Assembly (NCBI GenBank): GCA_036702865.1
Contig: DATNQD010000064.1
Location: 186,001-250,000, forward strand
Direction: 5' to 3'
DNA: 64,000 nucleotides
Source of the DNA: Trichocoleus sp.
Lineage (GTDB): Bacteria; Cyanobacteriota; Cyanobacteriia; Elainellales; Elainellaceae
In this document: piece after piece, positions 18,739 through 27,995 of the stretch
Layout: each line of letters opens with the position of its first letter
Numbering within the stretch: position 1 is the first letter of the stretch
Program-made: the position numbers and the translations under genes
Notes under the pieces: generated by a model
Databases searched by the model: none
What the model was told of the DNA's origin: nothing
Seen by the model: only the letters and a program-made list of their open reading frames with translations

Positions 18739-21498
18739 GTGCGGTTAGGCAAGCTGTTTCAAAATTTGTTTTCGATCGATACCCTTGAAGGCGTCAGTGA
18801 TACAACCAAAACGGTTTTTGAATTTGCTGAGAAACTTGAAAAGCCTGAGATTAAGCAGCTTGTACCGATCATAACGCAAGGAGCTTCGCTGCTGGAGGTG
18901 CTGAACTCGCCAATGGCAGAACTGGCAGAATCAACGCTGCCGTTTGTGAAGGTCGCAACAGGGCTGCTGAAGTTTTACCTGAAGGTGAGTCAGAAAGAGC
19001 CGACTCTAGCGGAAGAGGTGGTGCTGGTAAGCCAAGCAGCTTATCTGGAAAGTTTGCAGGCTACGATTCATAAATATCCAAAGTTTCAAGCATGGCTGAA
19101 GCAAAAGGGAAAAACTGGATCGACGCTCGTCAAACCTGCTTTGAAGCGATTAGCGGATCTGGAACTAGAAGATAAGACGGCTCGGATTGCACTGGTTTAT
19201 TTTCAGAACTCGCCTCTAGCACAAGCATACAACGATGTTTTGGCAACTTGTCTGGAAGGGTTAGAGTTCCCTGCAACCCAAATCAGAGAACTGACAGCCA
19301 GAGTGACGGCAGATACGCCGCAATATATGTTGAGTGCACTGGCAGAGTTGGGCAGTTCGGCAAAGCGATTACTGGTGTGGTATCAGGTTGGCGGACAGGC
19401 GACGCTGGAGAAATACCTCAGCATTGAGACTTATTTGGAAGAGCAAATCCGACCTCGTCCGCTGGAGCGAGTCTTTAGTGAGTCGTTTACGTTCCGTGAG
19501 ATCTATGTGCCGCAAGAGGCGCAATTGCTCCTGGCAAATGGAGAGCCGGATCAGGAATTTGTGATTTTGGAGGACTGGGCGATCGCCTCGCTCAACGATG
19601 ACAACAAAAAAGACCGGGTGCTGTTTGTGCAGGGTGGCCCCGGACGGGGCAAGAGTGTGTTTTGTCGGATGATTGCCGATCGTGTCCGGCAGCATGAGCC
19701 TGGCTGGATTCCAATTCTGATTCGGTTGCGCGATGTTCGATCGCTGGAGAAAGATTTTGAGGAGACGCTGCGAAAAGCAGTCGATCGAGATTTTTCCGAT
19801 AGTGATCCGGGTTGGCTGACCGATCGCAATTTGCGCTTTTTATTTGTGCTAGATGGCTTCGATGAACTGCTGATGGAAGGCAGAACCAGTGGCGGCTTGG
19901 AGGAATTTTTGCGGCAGGTCGGCAGATTTCAGGAGAGTTGCGCCCACAATTCTGAAAAACAGCATCGGGTTTTGATTACGGGTCGATCGCTTTCTCTCCA
20001 AAACATTGAGCGACTGATGCCGTCAAATCTAGAACGAGTTGAAATTCTGCCACTAGATAACGAACTGCAAGAACAATGGTTTACCAAATGGGGAAAACTG
20101 GTTCACGCTGATCCAATTTACCTTAAAGGAATTTTGAATGATGAGCGGTTGCCCGATCAGGTACGGGAATTAGCGCGAGAACCGTTGCTGCTGTATCTGC
20201 TGGCGGCAATGCATCGAGATGGTGAGCTATCGCTGGAGATGTTTGAAGGGGCAGAAGCGTCTCAGGCGAAGGTATTGATTTACGAAAAGGCGATCGATTG
20301 GGCACTGACCAAACAGCGTCCGGAATGGCTCAACCGCGATTTAACCGAACTGGAAACGGCAAGCTTGCGCCGAATTCTGTCAGAGGCAGGTTTATGTGTG
20401 GTGCAGGCAGGCGGAGAATGTGCGCCGATCGCCATGATTGAATCTCGGTTACGTAGCGACGATGCAGCAAAACAATTGTTGGAAACAGCACGCGATCGAC
20501 TCAAAGATAATCCACTGAGAAATGCGCTGGCAGCTTTCTATTTACAGCCCGGAAAAGGTAGCTCTGGCTCCGTGGAATTTGTTCACAAAAGTTTTAGTGA
20601 GTTCTTATGTGCAGAACGATTGAAAGAAGCGATCGAAGATTGGTCAACGACGATCGAAGTGAGGAATAAATCACAGGATTTAATTTCGGATGAAAAGTTG
20701 CACTGGCAAATTTATGATCTGCTCGGCTATGGTGGCTTGACGGTTGAGATTGTTGATTATTTATTTGCACTACTCAGTAAGAGCGATCAAATTAATTGGG
20801 TTCGGTTGTTTAAACGATTAGAAGATTTCTATTTTCGCTGGAGTGATGGCGAGTTTATTGATGCACCACCAGAGAACTTACCGCAGCAAAAAATGCGGCT
20901 GATGAAAGAGCAATTACCAACTTCCAAATCTCATCTAGGACTTAGACAAGTTGATGTTTATACAGGCTTAAATATTCTAATTCTCTTGTTCTCCTTACAT
21001 CGCTATGCTCAGAGCCATGATGACTTGCAAGAAAACATTCACTTTCATCCTTGTAGTCAAATGTTTGATGCTCAGGGTCTATTAAGGACGATCAGTTATG
21101 GTGATTGTGTGGTAGTAGGAACCTTCCAAGAAACAGTTTTGCAATTTCTTAGTAACGCAGACTTGACTGGCATAGACTTTCGCAGAGCAAACTTTTTTGG
21201 TGCAGTACTAAGTGATGTAAGCCTCCGTAGCGCAAATCTCTTTGGTGTAGATCTGAGTGATGCAGATCTCAGTAATGCAGACCTCAGTGGCACACTCCTC
21301 TACAGTACAGTCCTTCATGGTGCATCCCTTACTAACGCAAATATTAGCAATGCAAACATGAAAGATGTTCAATGGGATAAGGATACGAATTGGGAGGGAG
21401 TACGAGGTTGGAGAACGGCACAGAATTTGCCGGAGGCGTTGCGGCAGCAGTTAGAGGAAATGGAGCGGCAGCAGGGGGATGAATCGATCGAGTCTTGA
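18739..21498 (+). CDS. NACHT-domain STAND NTPase with C-terminal pentapeptide repeats
   Basis: A 919-residue protein starting at GTG. Residues 1-about 235 are all-helical with no enzymatic motif I recognise. The NACHT NTPase follows: Walker A GGPGRGKS (about 299-306), Walker B with LFVLDGFDELL (about 368-378), a sensor-type RVLITGRS, and the winged-helix/helical part to about 640 (EFVHKSFSEFLCAERL is typical of the NACHT-associated end). Residues about 802-888 are pentapeptide repeats (ANLFGVDLSDADLSNADLSG), likely a right-handed beta-helix. Bacterial NACHT proteins of this layout are signal-transducing switches, several of them anti-phage; here the defence role is inference and the neighbours are not defence genes. 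The N-terminal helical domain would be the effector or adaptor. It is a single-gene unit with long spacers on its 5' side. Confidence 0.92.
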   Translation: MRLGKLFQNLFSIDTLEGVSDTTKTVFEFAEKLEKPEIKQLVPIITQGASLLEVLNSPMAELAESTLPFVKVATGLLKFYLKVSQKEPTLAEEVVLVSQAAYLESLQATIHKYPKFQAWLKQKGKTGSTLVKPALKRLADLELEDKTARIALVYFQNSPLAQAYNDVLATCLEGLEFPATQIRELTARVTADTPQYMLSALAELGSSAKRLLVWYQVGGQATLEKYLSIETYLEEQIRPRPLERVFSESFTFREIYVPQEAQLLLANGEPDQEFVILEDWAIASLNDDNKKDRVLFVQGGPGRGKSVFCRMIADRVRQHEPGWIPILIRLRDVRSLEKDFEETLRKAVDRDFSDSDPGWLTDRNLRFLFVLDGFDELLMEGRTSGGLEEFLRQVGRFQESCAHNSEKQHRVLITGRSLSLQNIERLMPSNLERVEILPLDNELQEQWFTKWGKLVHADPIYLKGILNDERLPDQVRELAREPLLLYLLAAMHRDGELSLEMFEGAEASQAKVLIYEKAIDWALTKQRPEWLNRDLTELETASLRRILSEAGLCVVQAGGECAPIAMIESRLRSDDAAKQLLETARDRLKDNPLRNALAAFYLQPGKGSSGSVEFVHKSFSEFLCAERLKEAIEDWSTTIEVRNKSQDLISDEKLHWQIYDLLGYGGLTVEIVDYLFALLSKSDQINWVRLFKRLEDFYFRWSDGEFIDAPPENLPQQKMRLMKEQLPTSKSHLGLRQVDVYTGLNILILLFSLHRYAQSHDDLQENIHFHPCSQMFDAQGLLRTISYGDCVVVGTFQETVLQFLSNADLTGIDFRRANFFGAVLSDVSLRSANLFGVDLSDADLSNADLSGTLLYSTVLHGASLTNANISNANMKDVQWDKDTNWEGVRGWRTAQNLPEALRQQLEEMERQQGDESIES

Positions 21499-21552
21499 GC
21501 GAGATGATCGAGTGATTTGAGCAATCAATATCGATCGTTTGCACAGAGTAGG

Positions 21553-22473
21553 CTAATCGGTAGGGGTTGCATCCAGGCAAAAGCGACGGCAGGTCAGCAC
21601 TGGAGAATCCGATCGTCCGTGCATGGGGCAGTCTGCTGTGACACAGTGTACACATCTTGCCTGAGTCGGTAAGACAAGTTCGCTCGAAGTGTAAAGGCTA
21701 ATTCCCTGACTGACATAGCCCCTGGCTTCCAGATCAGACAATCGATCGCGGATTAAAACAGCTTTTTGAATCCCAAGTTGCCGCCGAGCCGAGTTGATAT
21801 GTTCTAGGGTTTGGCTGAAGTTATACGACTCATTCGCAATTTCGACTAAGACCTGTTGCGACTGACTTTTGTAGCAAGGAGGCTTGTCGTTCGCAAAAAA
21901 GTCTTTGTACTGAATCGTCACAGTTCCATCATGGAAGTGCAACGTCCGCAGCAGTCGCAAAAACGGTACAGTAAAAGCTCCCGACTCGTCCGTCATATAC
22001 CACCAGGACTGAAACCACCCATCCTGCGGCAAATGTAAGATCGATTCCATCTGTTTTTGCGTAAAGCCAGAATGACTCAGCAAAGACAAGGCTTGTGACA
22101 GCGGAATGCCCTGTCCTAAATTTCGGGTTTCTGCTTCACAGCGCGTCAAATCGAGATAGCCCCGGTGGTTGCCGTTGCGCTGAGTATATTCTGCGATGCC
22201 CTGCTCAATTTCATCTGGCGACTCAATCAAAATGCAGTGCGTTTCTTCAAACTCAATTAAGCCATCCACTGCCTGCCGTGACTCCAGTGGCACTCCGATC
22301 GTCACTCTAACACCGCCAATCTGATGCCCTAAAGCGATCGACGGCAGAGAATCGACTAAGAGAGACTTCACCAGCGTTTCATCTGCGATTGCCAGTGCAA
22401 TTTGGACCTGATCATGGAGCGACAGGGAATTGTCTGCTTCAGCGGTTGAGTAGGGTGACAGAGTGTGAGCCAT
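21553..22473 (-). CDS. hypothetical protein with Cys-rich C-terminal tail
   Basis: A 306-residue protein I do not recognise. The N-terminal third has alternating strands and helices (ALAIADETLVKSLLVDSL, VRVTIGVPLESRQAVDGLIEF). The middle (about 120-200) contains GFTQKQMESILHLPQDGWFQSWW, which looks like a small helical, winged-helix-like segment. The C-terminal 45 residues hold six Cys and one His, with CVHCVTADCPMHG followed by CRRFC, suggesting a zinc- or iron-sulfur-binding knuckle (inference). No signal peptide or membrane segment. It is convergent with the NACHT gene, with only 54 bp between the stops. Confidence 0.7.
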   Translation of the reverse strand: MAHTLSPYSTAEADNSLSLHDQVQIALAIADETLVKSLLVDSLPSIALGHQIGGVRVTIGVPLESRQAVDGLIEFEETHCILIESPDEIEQGIAEYTQRNGNHRGYLDLTRCEAETRNLGQGIPLSQALSLLSHSGFTQKQMESILHLPQDGWFQSWWYMTDESGAFTVPFLRLLRTLHFHDGTVTIQYKDFFANDKPPCYKSQSQQVLVEIANESYNFSQTLEHINSARRQLGIQKAVLIRDRLSDLEARGYVSQGISLYTSSELVLPTQARCVHCVTADCPMHGRSDSPVLTCRRFCLDATPTD

Positions 22474-22979
22474 CCTGTTAAACCTGGGTTACTAGCGGTA
22501 GCGCGATCGGTGGCTCGATCGATAAAGAATATCTGAATTTATCTATATCTGAACATTGTGATTGCCTCACCCCGATCATGGGTAAAATCTTTGCGCTTCT
22601 TCTTAATTCACCAATTCAATTGTTTAGGGTGAACATCTAGCAGCAGTGAGAACCCTACTTCTCTACCGATAGATAGAGATTTGCTGATGGAAGTTTATAC
22701 AAATCGATAGAAGTAATCTGACTGCAACTCCGTTAACTTATTCAAGAACGACTCAAGACTAAATGGGATGCAATCCTGATCACCCTTCCCCGGCTTTGGC
22801 TGGGGTTTCTGTTTTTGGGGGTCTTTGAGCACTGTCGCATAAGCGGTTCTAACGCAAACCATTAGATTTTTCTAGGGTCGAGCGCGCCTATCTCTCTCAG
22901 CAAGGAAGAATTGCAGCAATTGAAAGCGGTAAGATAAACAGAGAGAAATCCGACTGCACACCATTCGGGATAAGGCATT
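22474..22979. other. 506-bp intergenic region upstream of ndhL
   Basis: No protein gene is seen. The notable content is a strong plus-strand terminator hairpin (22788-22816) that has no plus-strand gene upstream of it within 1.2 kb, and therefore may end a small RNA. The remainder holds the promoters of ndhL and, on the other side, of the Cys-tailed protein. Confidence 0.5.
22788..22816 (+). terminator. orphan intrinsic terminator, candidate small-RNA 3' end
   Basis: A 7-bp stem (CCCCGGC / GCTGGGG, one G-T pair), a TTTG loop, and a TTTCTGTTTTT tract follow directly. It reads on the plus strand. The nearest upstream plus gene ends at 21498, beyond a minus gene. A TATACA element near 22696 could be the -10 box of an RNA of about 110 nt. 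Confidence 0.6.
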
Positions 22980-23198
22980 ATGACACTCCCTCTCGTTCCG
23001 TTGCTCTATCTGGCACTGGCTGGTGCTTATCTGGTTGTCCTTCCAGGAATTATCTTCTTTTACCTGAAAAGCCGCTGGTATGTTGCTAGTTCCGTTGAGC
23101 GACTCTTGATGTACTTCTGCGTTTTTCTGTTCTTTCCCGGTCTAGCACTCCTCAGCCCATTCCTCAACTTCCGCCCCGAACCGCGTCAGATTAGCTAG
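22980..23198 (+). CDS. ndhL: NAD(P)H-quinone oxidoreductase (NDH-1) subunit L
   Basis: A 72-residue thylakoid membrane protein with two hydrophobic helices (about 5-27 and 42-62) around the diagnostic [20 protein letters not shown] stretch and the ending [13 protein letters not shown]. NdhL is an oxygenic-photosynthesis-specific subunit of the NDH-1 complex, needed for cyclic electron flow and for the CO2-concentrating NDH-1 forms (older name IctA). Length matches. It is followed by a DUF3007 gene and trpA, an order I recall as common in cyanobacteria. Confidence 0.95.
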   Translation: MTLPLVPLLYLALAGAYLVVLPGIIFFYLKSRWYVASSVERLLMYFCVFLFFPGLALLSPFLNFRPEPRQIS

Positions 23199-23388
23199 TT
23201 AGCGCGATCGGCTTCAGTAGATTAATTAGGGTAGGGATCTCGCTGCAATGATTGGAGTCAGCACAATCCCTGCCTTTTTGTTGCGGCGTTTCATCCTTTT
23301 CAGATATTCCCTTATCCCCATCCGCCACACAATCGCTACAACAAATCTGTCAGAATCAGGGTAATAGATTTCTCGATCGTGACTCTTC

Positions 23389-23706
23389 ATGCGACGCATT
23401 GACATTATCGGTATTACCCTCGGCATTTTTGCAGCAGGCGGAGTCGTTTATCTGATTCTGCAACAGCTTGGGCTAAACAGCATCAACGCAGGTATCTGGA
23501 GCCAAGTGCTGCTGGTGGGTGGCTTAGTGGGTTGGGTCTTCAGCTATCTTTTCCGCGTCGTTACTCAAAACATGACCTTAAATCAGCAGGTCAAAGACTA
23601 CGAAGATGCCTATCTCCAAAAACGCCTGGACGAAATGACGCCGGAAGAACTGGAGCAGCTGCAAGCAGAAGTTGAGCAAGAAAAGCAACGGTTTGCAGGC
23701 AAGTGA
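23389..23706 (+). CDS. DUF3007 family membrane protein
   Basis: A 105-residue protein with two membrane helices (about 7-27 and 38-58) and a charged, helical C-terminal tail (RLDEMTPEELEQLQAEVEQEK) that probably forms a coiled coil in the cytosol. The start sequence MRRIDIIGITLGIFAAGGVVY and the MTPEELEQL tail are typical of DUF3007, present in cyanobacteria and plastid genomes or nuclei of algae and plants. The conserved position beside ndhL suggests a link to NDH-1, but no function can be read from the sequence. Confidence 0.85.
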   Translation: MRRIDIIGITLGIFAAGGVVYLILQQLGLNSINAGIWSQVLLVGGLVGWVFSYLFRVVTQNMTLNQQVKDYEDAYLQKRLDEMTPEELEQLQAEVEQEKQRFAGK

Positions 23707-23802
23707 TCTAACCCTGCTTTTGCCCTTCGCTCAGCAAGGCTAACTGACCCCTGCCCCCGAATACCGTAGAATAAGAAACGGTCAAAACACAGCAGGTTTG
23801 GG

Positions 23803-24600
23803 ATGGTTTCTGTTTCTGGTTGCATGGAGTCGCTGCGCGATCGAGGGCAGTGTGCATTAATTCCTTTTATTACAGCAGGTGATCCAGATCTGGAGACCAC
23901 TGCGAAAGCTCTGCAAATTCTCGATCGCAGCGGGGCAGACTTAATCGAGCTAGGCGTTCCTTATTCTGATCCATTGGCAGATGGGCCCGTGATTCAGGCA
24001 GCCGCCACCCGAGCGCTGCAAAAAGGGATACGTCTGGAACAGGTGCTCGACATGGTCAAGACCGTCAGCCCAACCCTTCGCGCTCCGATCGTTCTCTTCA
24101 TCTACTACAATCCCATCTTGAATCGCGGCATCAGCACCTTTATGCAACAGGCAGCCGCAGCAGGAGTAAAAGGGCTGGTCATTCCTGACTTACCGCTAGA
24201 AGAAGTGCAAGAAGTCACCCAAGCAGCAGCAGCAGCAGGCATTGAAGTGACATTACTGGTTGCACCCACAACACCGAAAGACCGGATTGAGTCGATCGCG
24301 CAGCAGTGCCAGGGCTTTATCTATCTGGTCAGTGTGACTGGGGTAACAGGGATACGATCGGGCATAGAGTCTCGCGTTCAGGAGTTGTTGACGCAACTTC
24401 GCGAAGTCACTGATAAGCCAATCGGCGTCGGGTTTGGCATCTCTCAACCGGGGCACGCTCGTCAGGCAATGGAATGGGGTGCAGATGCCGTCATTGTGGG
24501 TAGCGCGTTTGTCAAACGGTTGGCTGAAGGGTCGCCAGAACAGGGTTTGCAGTCGATCGAGTCTTTCTGTCGCTCTTTGAAACAGTCGATCGCAGAATAA
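23803..24600 (+). CDS. trpA: tryptophan synthase alpha subunit
   Basis: A 265-residue TIM barrel that cleaves indole-3-glycerol phosphate to indole and glyceraldehyde 3-phosphate, with TrpB as partner. Signature [17 protein letters not shown] carries the catalytic Glu and Asp residues (about 47-63); [23 protein letters not shown] and [10 protein letters not shown] follow in order, and the phosphate-binding GVGFGIS and [12 protein letters not shown] complete the barrel. Length is usual. The start at 23803 gives [14 protein letters not shown]; the second Met at residue 8 is less likely. TrpB is not in the window. Confidence 0.96.
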   Translation: MVSVSGCMESLRDRGQCALIPFITAGDPDLETTAKALQILDRSGADLIELGVPYSDPLADGPVIQAAATRALQKGIRLEQVLDMVKTVSPTLRAPIVLFIYYNPILNRGISTFMQQAAAAGVKGLVIPDLPLEEVQEVTQAAAAAGIEVTLLVAPTTPKDRIESIAQQCQGFIYLVSVTGVTGIRSGIESRVQELLTQLREVTDKPIGVGFGISQPGHARQAMEWGADAVIVGSAFVKRLAEGSPEQGLQSIESFCRSLKQSIAE

Positions 24601-24681
24601 AATCTCTGTAAAGTAAGCATCGGCTTGAGCAGATATAAAGCAGTCTGGGAGTAATTAGGAGGAGTTTGTCTGATTTCTCCT

Positions 24682-25149
24682 ATGGCTGCTGCAATTCGCA
24701 TCTCGTTTTCTGCCTTCGTTTATCTCTTGTTGCTGAGTTTGGGCTATGGCTCGATTGGCTGGTTGCTCGCTGCCTTTCAAGTCTCGAAATTGATTTGGCT
24801 AGGGACGCTGTCCATCACTTTTTATGTGGCTGCGCTTGGCACAGATGCCCTCCTGGTAGCGGTTGCCTGGGTGGTTAGTGTGGCAATGATCGGTGCGGTA
24901 GATAAAGCTTGGATTTCGATTTGGAATGCGAACCTGCCTTACGAAAACGCTCAGCTTTGGGCGATCGGGCTGCTTGTTTTCTGGTTCTGGGGGCTGGTGC
25001 TGACCAGTGGCTTAGCTTTTGCTCGTAAACCCGTTCAGGCGATCGGCATTCCCTATCGTCACATTTGCCTGACGCTATTAATTTTGACCTGGCTTGCACT
25101 CACTGCCGGTTCAATGGCTTATCACCTGACGGTTTCTCTTCCTCACTAG
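24682..25149 (+). CDS. hypothetical four-helix membrane protein
   Basis: A 155-residue protein with four hydrophobic segments (about 7-29, 36-72 in two parts, 93-113 and 128-148). No named family is recognised. It is a likely inner- or thylakoid-membrane protein. An AGGAGGAG sequence at about 24658 lies 16 bp before the ATG, too far for an ideal ribosome binding site, so the true start is not certain. The next gene starts 14 bp after the stop, suggesting an operon. Confidence 0.65.
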   Translation: MAAAIRISFSAFVYLLLLSLGYGSIGWLLAAFQVSKLIWLGTLSITFYVAALGTDALLVAVAWVVSVAMIGAVDKAWISIWNANLPYENAQLWAIGLLVFWFWGLVLTSGLAFARKPVQAIGIPYRHICLTLLILTWLALTAGSMAYHLTVSLPH

Positions 25150-25163
25150 CGCAGATAACGCAA

Positions 25164-25607
25164 ATGTCTCACGCATTCCCACCTAACCTCGATCCCCTGT
25201 CGCGCTATCACCCCCAACGCACCTCGTCTGATTACCTGCAACGAATTGATCCAGATGTCTTTGCGAGCTTCAGCCCCGAACAATTGGCAGCAGTGACCAA
25301 TGCGCTAGAAGCAGCGATCCCCAAATCTTCACCTAAACTGGTAGACCTGCGTTTTGGCGTTGATCTGCTGTTTTCTCGCTTCTATGTCGTTCTGCTTGTG
25401 GGTAAAGACCGCCGAAAACAAAGTCGCCCCTATCTGCCCAAACCTGTTTCTCGGATTGGCAACAAGATCGCCGCTGTCCTGCTCCTACTCACGATCAACC
25501 TGTTGATTAGCCTCTTCATTGCCCTTTTCGTCTATCTCGTTAAATCTGCGGTAGGCATTGATCTGTTCCCTCACTCCCATCTCACCGAGCAAGTGCATCA
25601 GTTTTGA
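25164..25607 (+). CDS. hypothetical protein with C-terminal membrane helix
   Basis: The start at 25164 (MSHAFPPNLDPLSRYHPQR) is preferred over an upstream in-frame Met at 25065 that lies inside the preceding gene. The 147-residue product has a soluble, helical N-terminal part containing DVFASFSPEQLAAVTNAL, a region of strands with DLLFSRFYVVLLVGKDRR, and one strong membrane helix (about 105-128) near the C-terminus. This looks like a small tail-anchored cyanobacterial protein of unknown function, probably co-transcribed with the membrane protein 14 bp upstream. Confidence 0.65.
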   Translation: MSHAFPPNLDPLSRYHPQRTSSDYLQRIDPDVFASFSPEQLAAVTNALEAAIPKSSPKLVDLRFGVDLLFSRFYVVLLVGKDRRKQSRPYLPKPVSRIGNKIAAVLLLLTINLLISLFIALFVYLVKSAVGIDLFPHSHLTEQVHQF

Positions 25608-25699
25608 AGGTGTTCTTCCTGAAATTGGTTCACTAAAACCTATCCCCAGAAACTCACCCTCAGGCTGTAAAATGGATCGGTTGAATTGCAAGACGAGCC

Positions 25700-26995
25700 T
25701 TGATTGAACGGTATACCCTGCCCGAAATGGGCGAGATTTGGACGGAAGCATATAAGTTAAGAACCTGGCTTCAGGTGGAGATCGCCGCTTGCGAGGCACA
25801 GGCAGAACTGGGCTACATCCCAAAAGAGGCAGTGGAAACCATCAAAGCGAAGGCAAACTTTGATCCGAAGCGGGTGCTAGAGATTGAAGCAGAAGTCAAG
25901 CATGATGTGATCGCCTTCCTAACGAACGTGAATGAATATGTGGGCGATGCCGGACGCTACATTCACCTGGGGATGACGAGTTCTGATGTGCTGGACACTG
26001 CGCTGGCACTGCAAATGGTCGCCAGTCTCGATATCATTCTTAGCCGCCTGGAAGACCTGATTCAGGCAATCCGCTATCAGGCACAGCAGCACCGCGATAC
26101 GGTCATGATCGGTCGATCGCACGGTATCCACGCCGAACCCATTACCTTTGGCTTTAAGCTGGCAGGCTGGTTGGCTGAAGTGCTGCGCCACCGCGATCGA
26201 CTCTCTCAGCTGCATCAGCGCATTGCTGTCGGTAAAGTCTCTGGGGCAGTCGGCACATACGCCAATGTTGATCCCCAAATTGAAGCGATTACCTGCCAAA
26301 ATCTAGGATTAGAGCCTGATCCCGCCTCAACTCAAGTGATCTCCCGCGATCGTCACGCTGAATTTGTGCAGGCATTGGCATTGTTGACTGCTTCGATCGA
26401 GCGATTTGCAGTTGAGATCCGCAACTTGCAGCGCACTGATGTCTTAGAGGTTGAAGAATTTTTCTCAAAAGGGCAAAAAGGCTCTTCGGCAATGCCCCAC
26501 AAGCGGAACCCGATTCGATCGGAGCGTCTGACCGGGATGGCAAGAATGGTGCGCGGCTATGCAGTGGCGGCTCTGGAGAACGTAGCGCTCTGGCATGAGC
26601 GAGATATTTCTCACAGCTCCGTTGAGCGGGTCATGCTGCCCGACTGCTGCATTTTGACTCATTTCATGCTGGTCGAAACCACAGATCTGATCAAAAATCT
26701 GCTGGTCTACCCAGAAAACATGAAGCGCAACATGAACCTCTACGGTGGGGTTGTGTTTAGCCAGCGGGTATTGCTGAAGCTGGTAGAAAAAGGCTTAGCA
26801 AGGGAAGAGGCTTATGCAGTCGTCCAGTCTTGCGCTCACACCGCCTGGAATCAGGAGTCGGGAGACTTTCACGCCTTGATTGCTCAAGATCCAAAAGTAA
26901 AGACGCATCTCTCTCCTGCTGAAATTGAGGAATGCTTCGACCCACAGCAACACCTCAAGCACCTCAACGCCGTTTACCAGCGGTTGAATATTTAG
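25700..26995 (+). CDS. purB: adenylosuccinate lyase
   Basis: A 431-residue enzyme of the fumarase/aspartase superfamily acting twice in purine synthesis (SAICAR to AICAR, and adenylosuccinate to AMP). The superfamily signature is GSSAMPHKRNP (about 263-273); TSSDVLDTALALQ and GRSHGIHAEPITFG carry the other active-site residues, including the His general acid of the GRSHG segment. The start codon is TTG at 25700, giving the canonical IERYTLPEMGEIW; no ATG is available in the right place. Length and motifs are normal. Confidence 0.96.
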   Translation: MIERYTLPEMGEIWTEAYKLRTWLQVEIAACEAQAELGYIPKEAVETIKAKANFDPKRVLEIEAEVKHDVIAFLTNVNEYVGDAGRYIHLGMTSSDVLDTALALQMVASLDIILSRLEDLIQAIRYQAQQHRDTVMIGRSHGIHAEPITFGFKLAGWLAEVLRHRDRLSQLHQRIAVGKVSGAVGTYANVDPQIEAITCQNLGLEPDPASTQVISRDRHAEFVQALALLTASIERFAVEIRNLQRTDVLEVEEFFSKGQKGSSAMPHKRNPIRSERLTGMARMVRGYAVAALENVALWHERDISHSSVERVMLPDCCILTHFMLVETTDLIKNLLVYPENMKRNMNLYGGVVFSQRVLLKLVEKGLAREEAYAVVQSCAHTAWNQESGDFHALIAQDPKVKTHLSPAEIEECFDPQQHLKHLNAVYQRLNI

Positions 26996-27029
26996 GGTTC
27001 TTCTGCCCGGGGGTGTTTCAGGCGATTGG

Positions 27030-27995
27030 CTACGAACTGCTGATAACCTGATTGCGCCCCTGTAACTTTGCTTGTAAAAGGCAGTCGTCTGCTCGTTGCA
27101 GCAGGCTAACCCCTTTCAGGTCATCGTCAGGGTTGAGGGTGGCAGTTCCGGCGCTAATGGTAATCCTCAAGTCAAGGGTTTCATTGATGGCGAAGGGCTG
27201 GGCACCGATTAGCTGACAAATTCGGTTGGCGATCATCTCGGCTTCTTGAGCGCCCGTGTCACTTAAAACCACGACAAACTCTTCGCCGCCATAGCGAAAT
27301 GGGGTGTCATAAAACCTTAAGTTATGCCGCAGTCTTGCTGCCAGCAGGATCAGAGCACGATCGCCCACCAGATGCCCGTAGGTGTCGTTAATTGATTTGA
27401 AGAAATCGACATCGAGCATCACGACACTAATCGGCATCTCGCGGCTACGAGCATTCTGAATCTGACGCGGCAGTTCCCATTCAAAGGCGCGACGGTTGTT
27501 CAGTTCTGTGAGCGGGTCGAGCAACGCAATCGCAGAGAGCACATCGTTTGCCCGGATGAGTTCTCGGTAGTTGTGAACTTGGCGCAACCCGGCATGCACC
27601 TGCGATCGAACGAGATAATGCTGCCAGCCTGAATGATCAGTAGGTTCTTCTGGCAAAGGCAAAACTAGACAAGCATCCGAACCGATTTCGAGTGCTTCTG
27701 CCTGGAATTTAGCAATCTGAGCTTGCTCCATCTGGCTGATTTCAGGGCGCTCATCCAGCATGATGCAGTAAATCCAAGCAAGGCGATTCTGAGTTTTAAC
27801 CTGACGACAGAGATCAAGGCTTCCGAGTTGACCTGCTTGAATGATCAGTAAATCAGGCTGCTGTGCCTGAATCAGCGGCATTGCCTCTAGCGGATCAGTT
27901 GCCACCTCGATCGATAAGTGTGCGATCTCCTCGATGAGATTGAGCAGGGAACCCCGAAATCGATCGTCTCCAACCAGGAGTATTGAAGCGTCCAT
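27030..27995 (-). CDS. GGDEF diguanylate cyclase with degenerate receiver domain
   Basis: A 321-residue protein. Residues 1-about 135 have a receiver (REC) fold: ILLVGDDRF with the acidic pair at the N-terminus and a strand PDLLIIQAGQLG where the phosphoacceptor Asp is expected; here that position is Gln, so phosphorylation is unlikely. The GGDEF domain (about 155-320) has DPLTELNNRRAFEWELPR, DVDFFKSINDTYGH and the signature RYGGEEFVVVL, with intact catalytic and metal-binding residues. The protein therefore probably makes c-di-GMP under control of something other than a phosphorylation switch. No inhibitory RxxD site stands out just before the signature. Confidence 0.92.
   Translation of the reverse strand: MDASILLVGDDRFRGSLLNLIEEIAHLSIEVATDPLEAMPLIQAQQPDLLIIQAGQLGSLDLCRQVKTQNRLAWIYCIMLDERPEISQMEQAQIAKFQAEALEIGSDACLVLPLPEEPTDHSGWQHYLVRSQVHAGLRQVHNYRELIRANDVLSAIALLDPLTELNNRRAFEWELPRQIQNARSREMPISVVMLDVDFFKSINDTYGHLVGDRALILLAARLRHNLRFYDTPFRYGGEEFVVVLSDTGAQEAEMIANRICQLIGAQPFAINETLDLRITISAGTATLNPDDDLKGVSLLQRADDCLLQAKLQGRNQVISSS

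Noticed and set aside
18739-22473. A multi-gene anti-phage island around the NACHT gene
   Set aside because: Only the NACHT gene has defence-like features; the neighbours are an unknown protein, ndhL and biosynthetic genes, and no nuclease, methylase or toxin gene is present.
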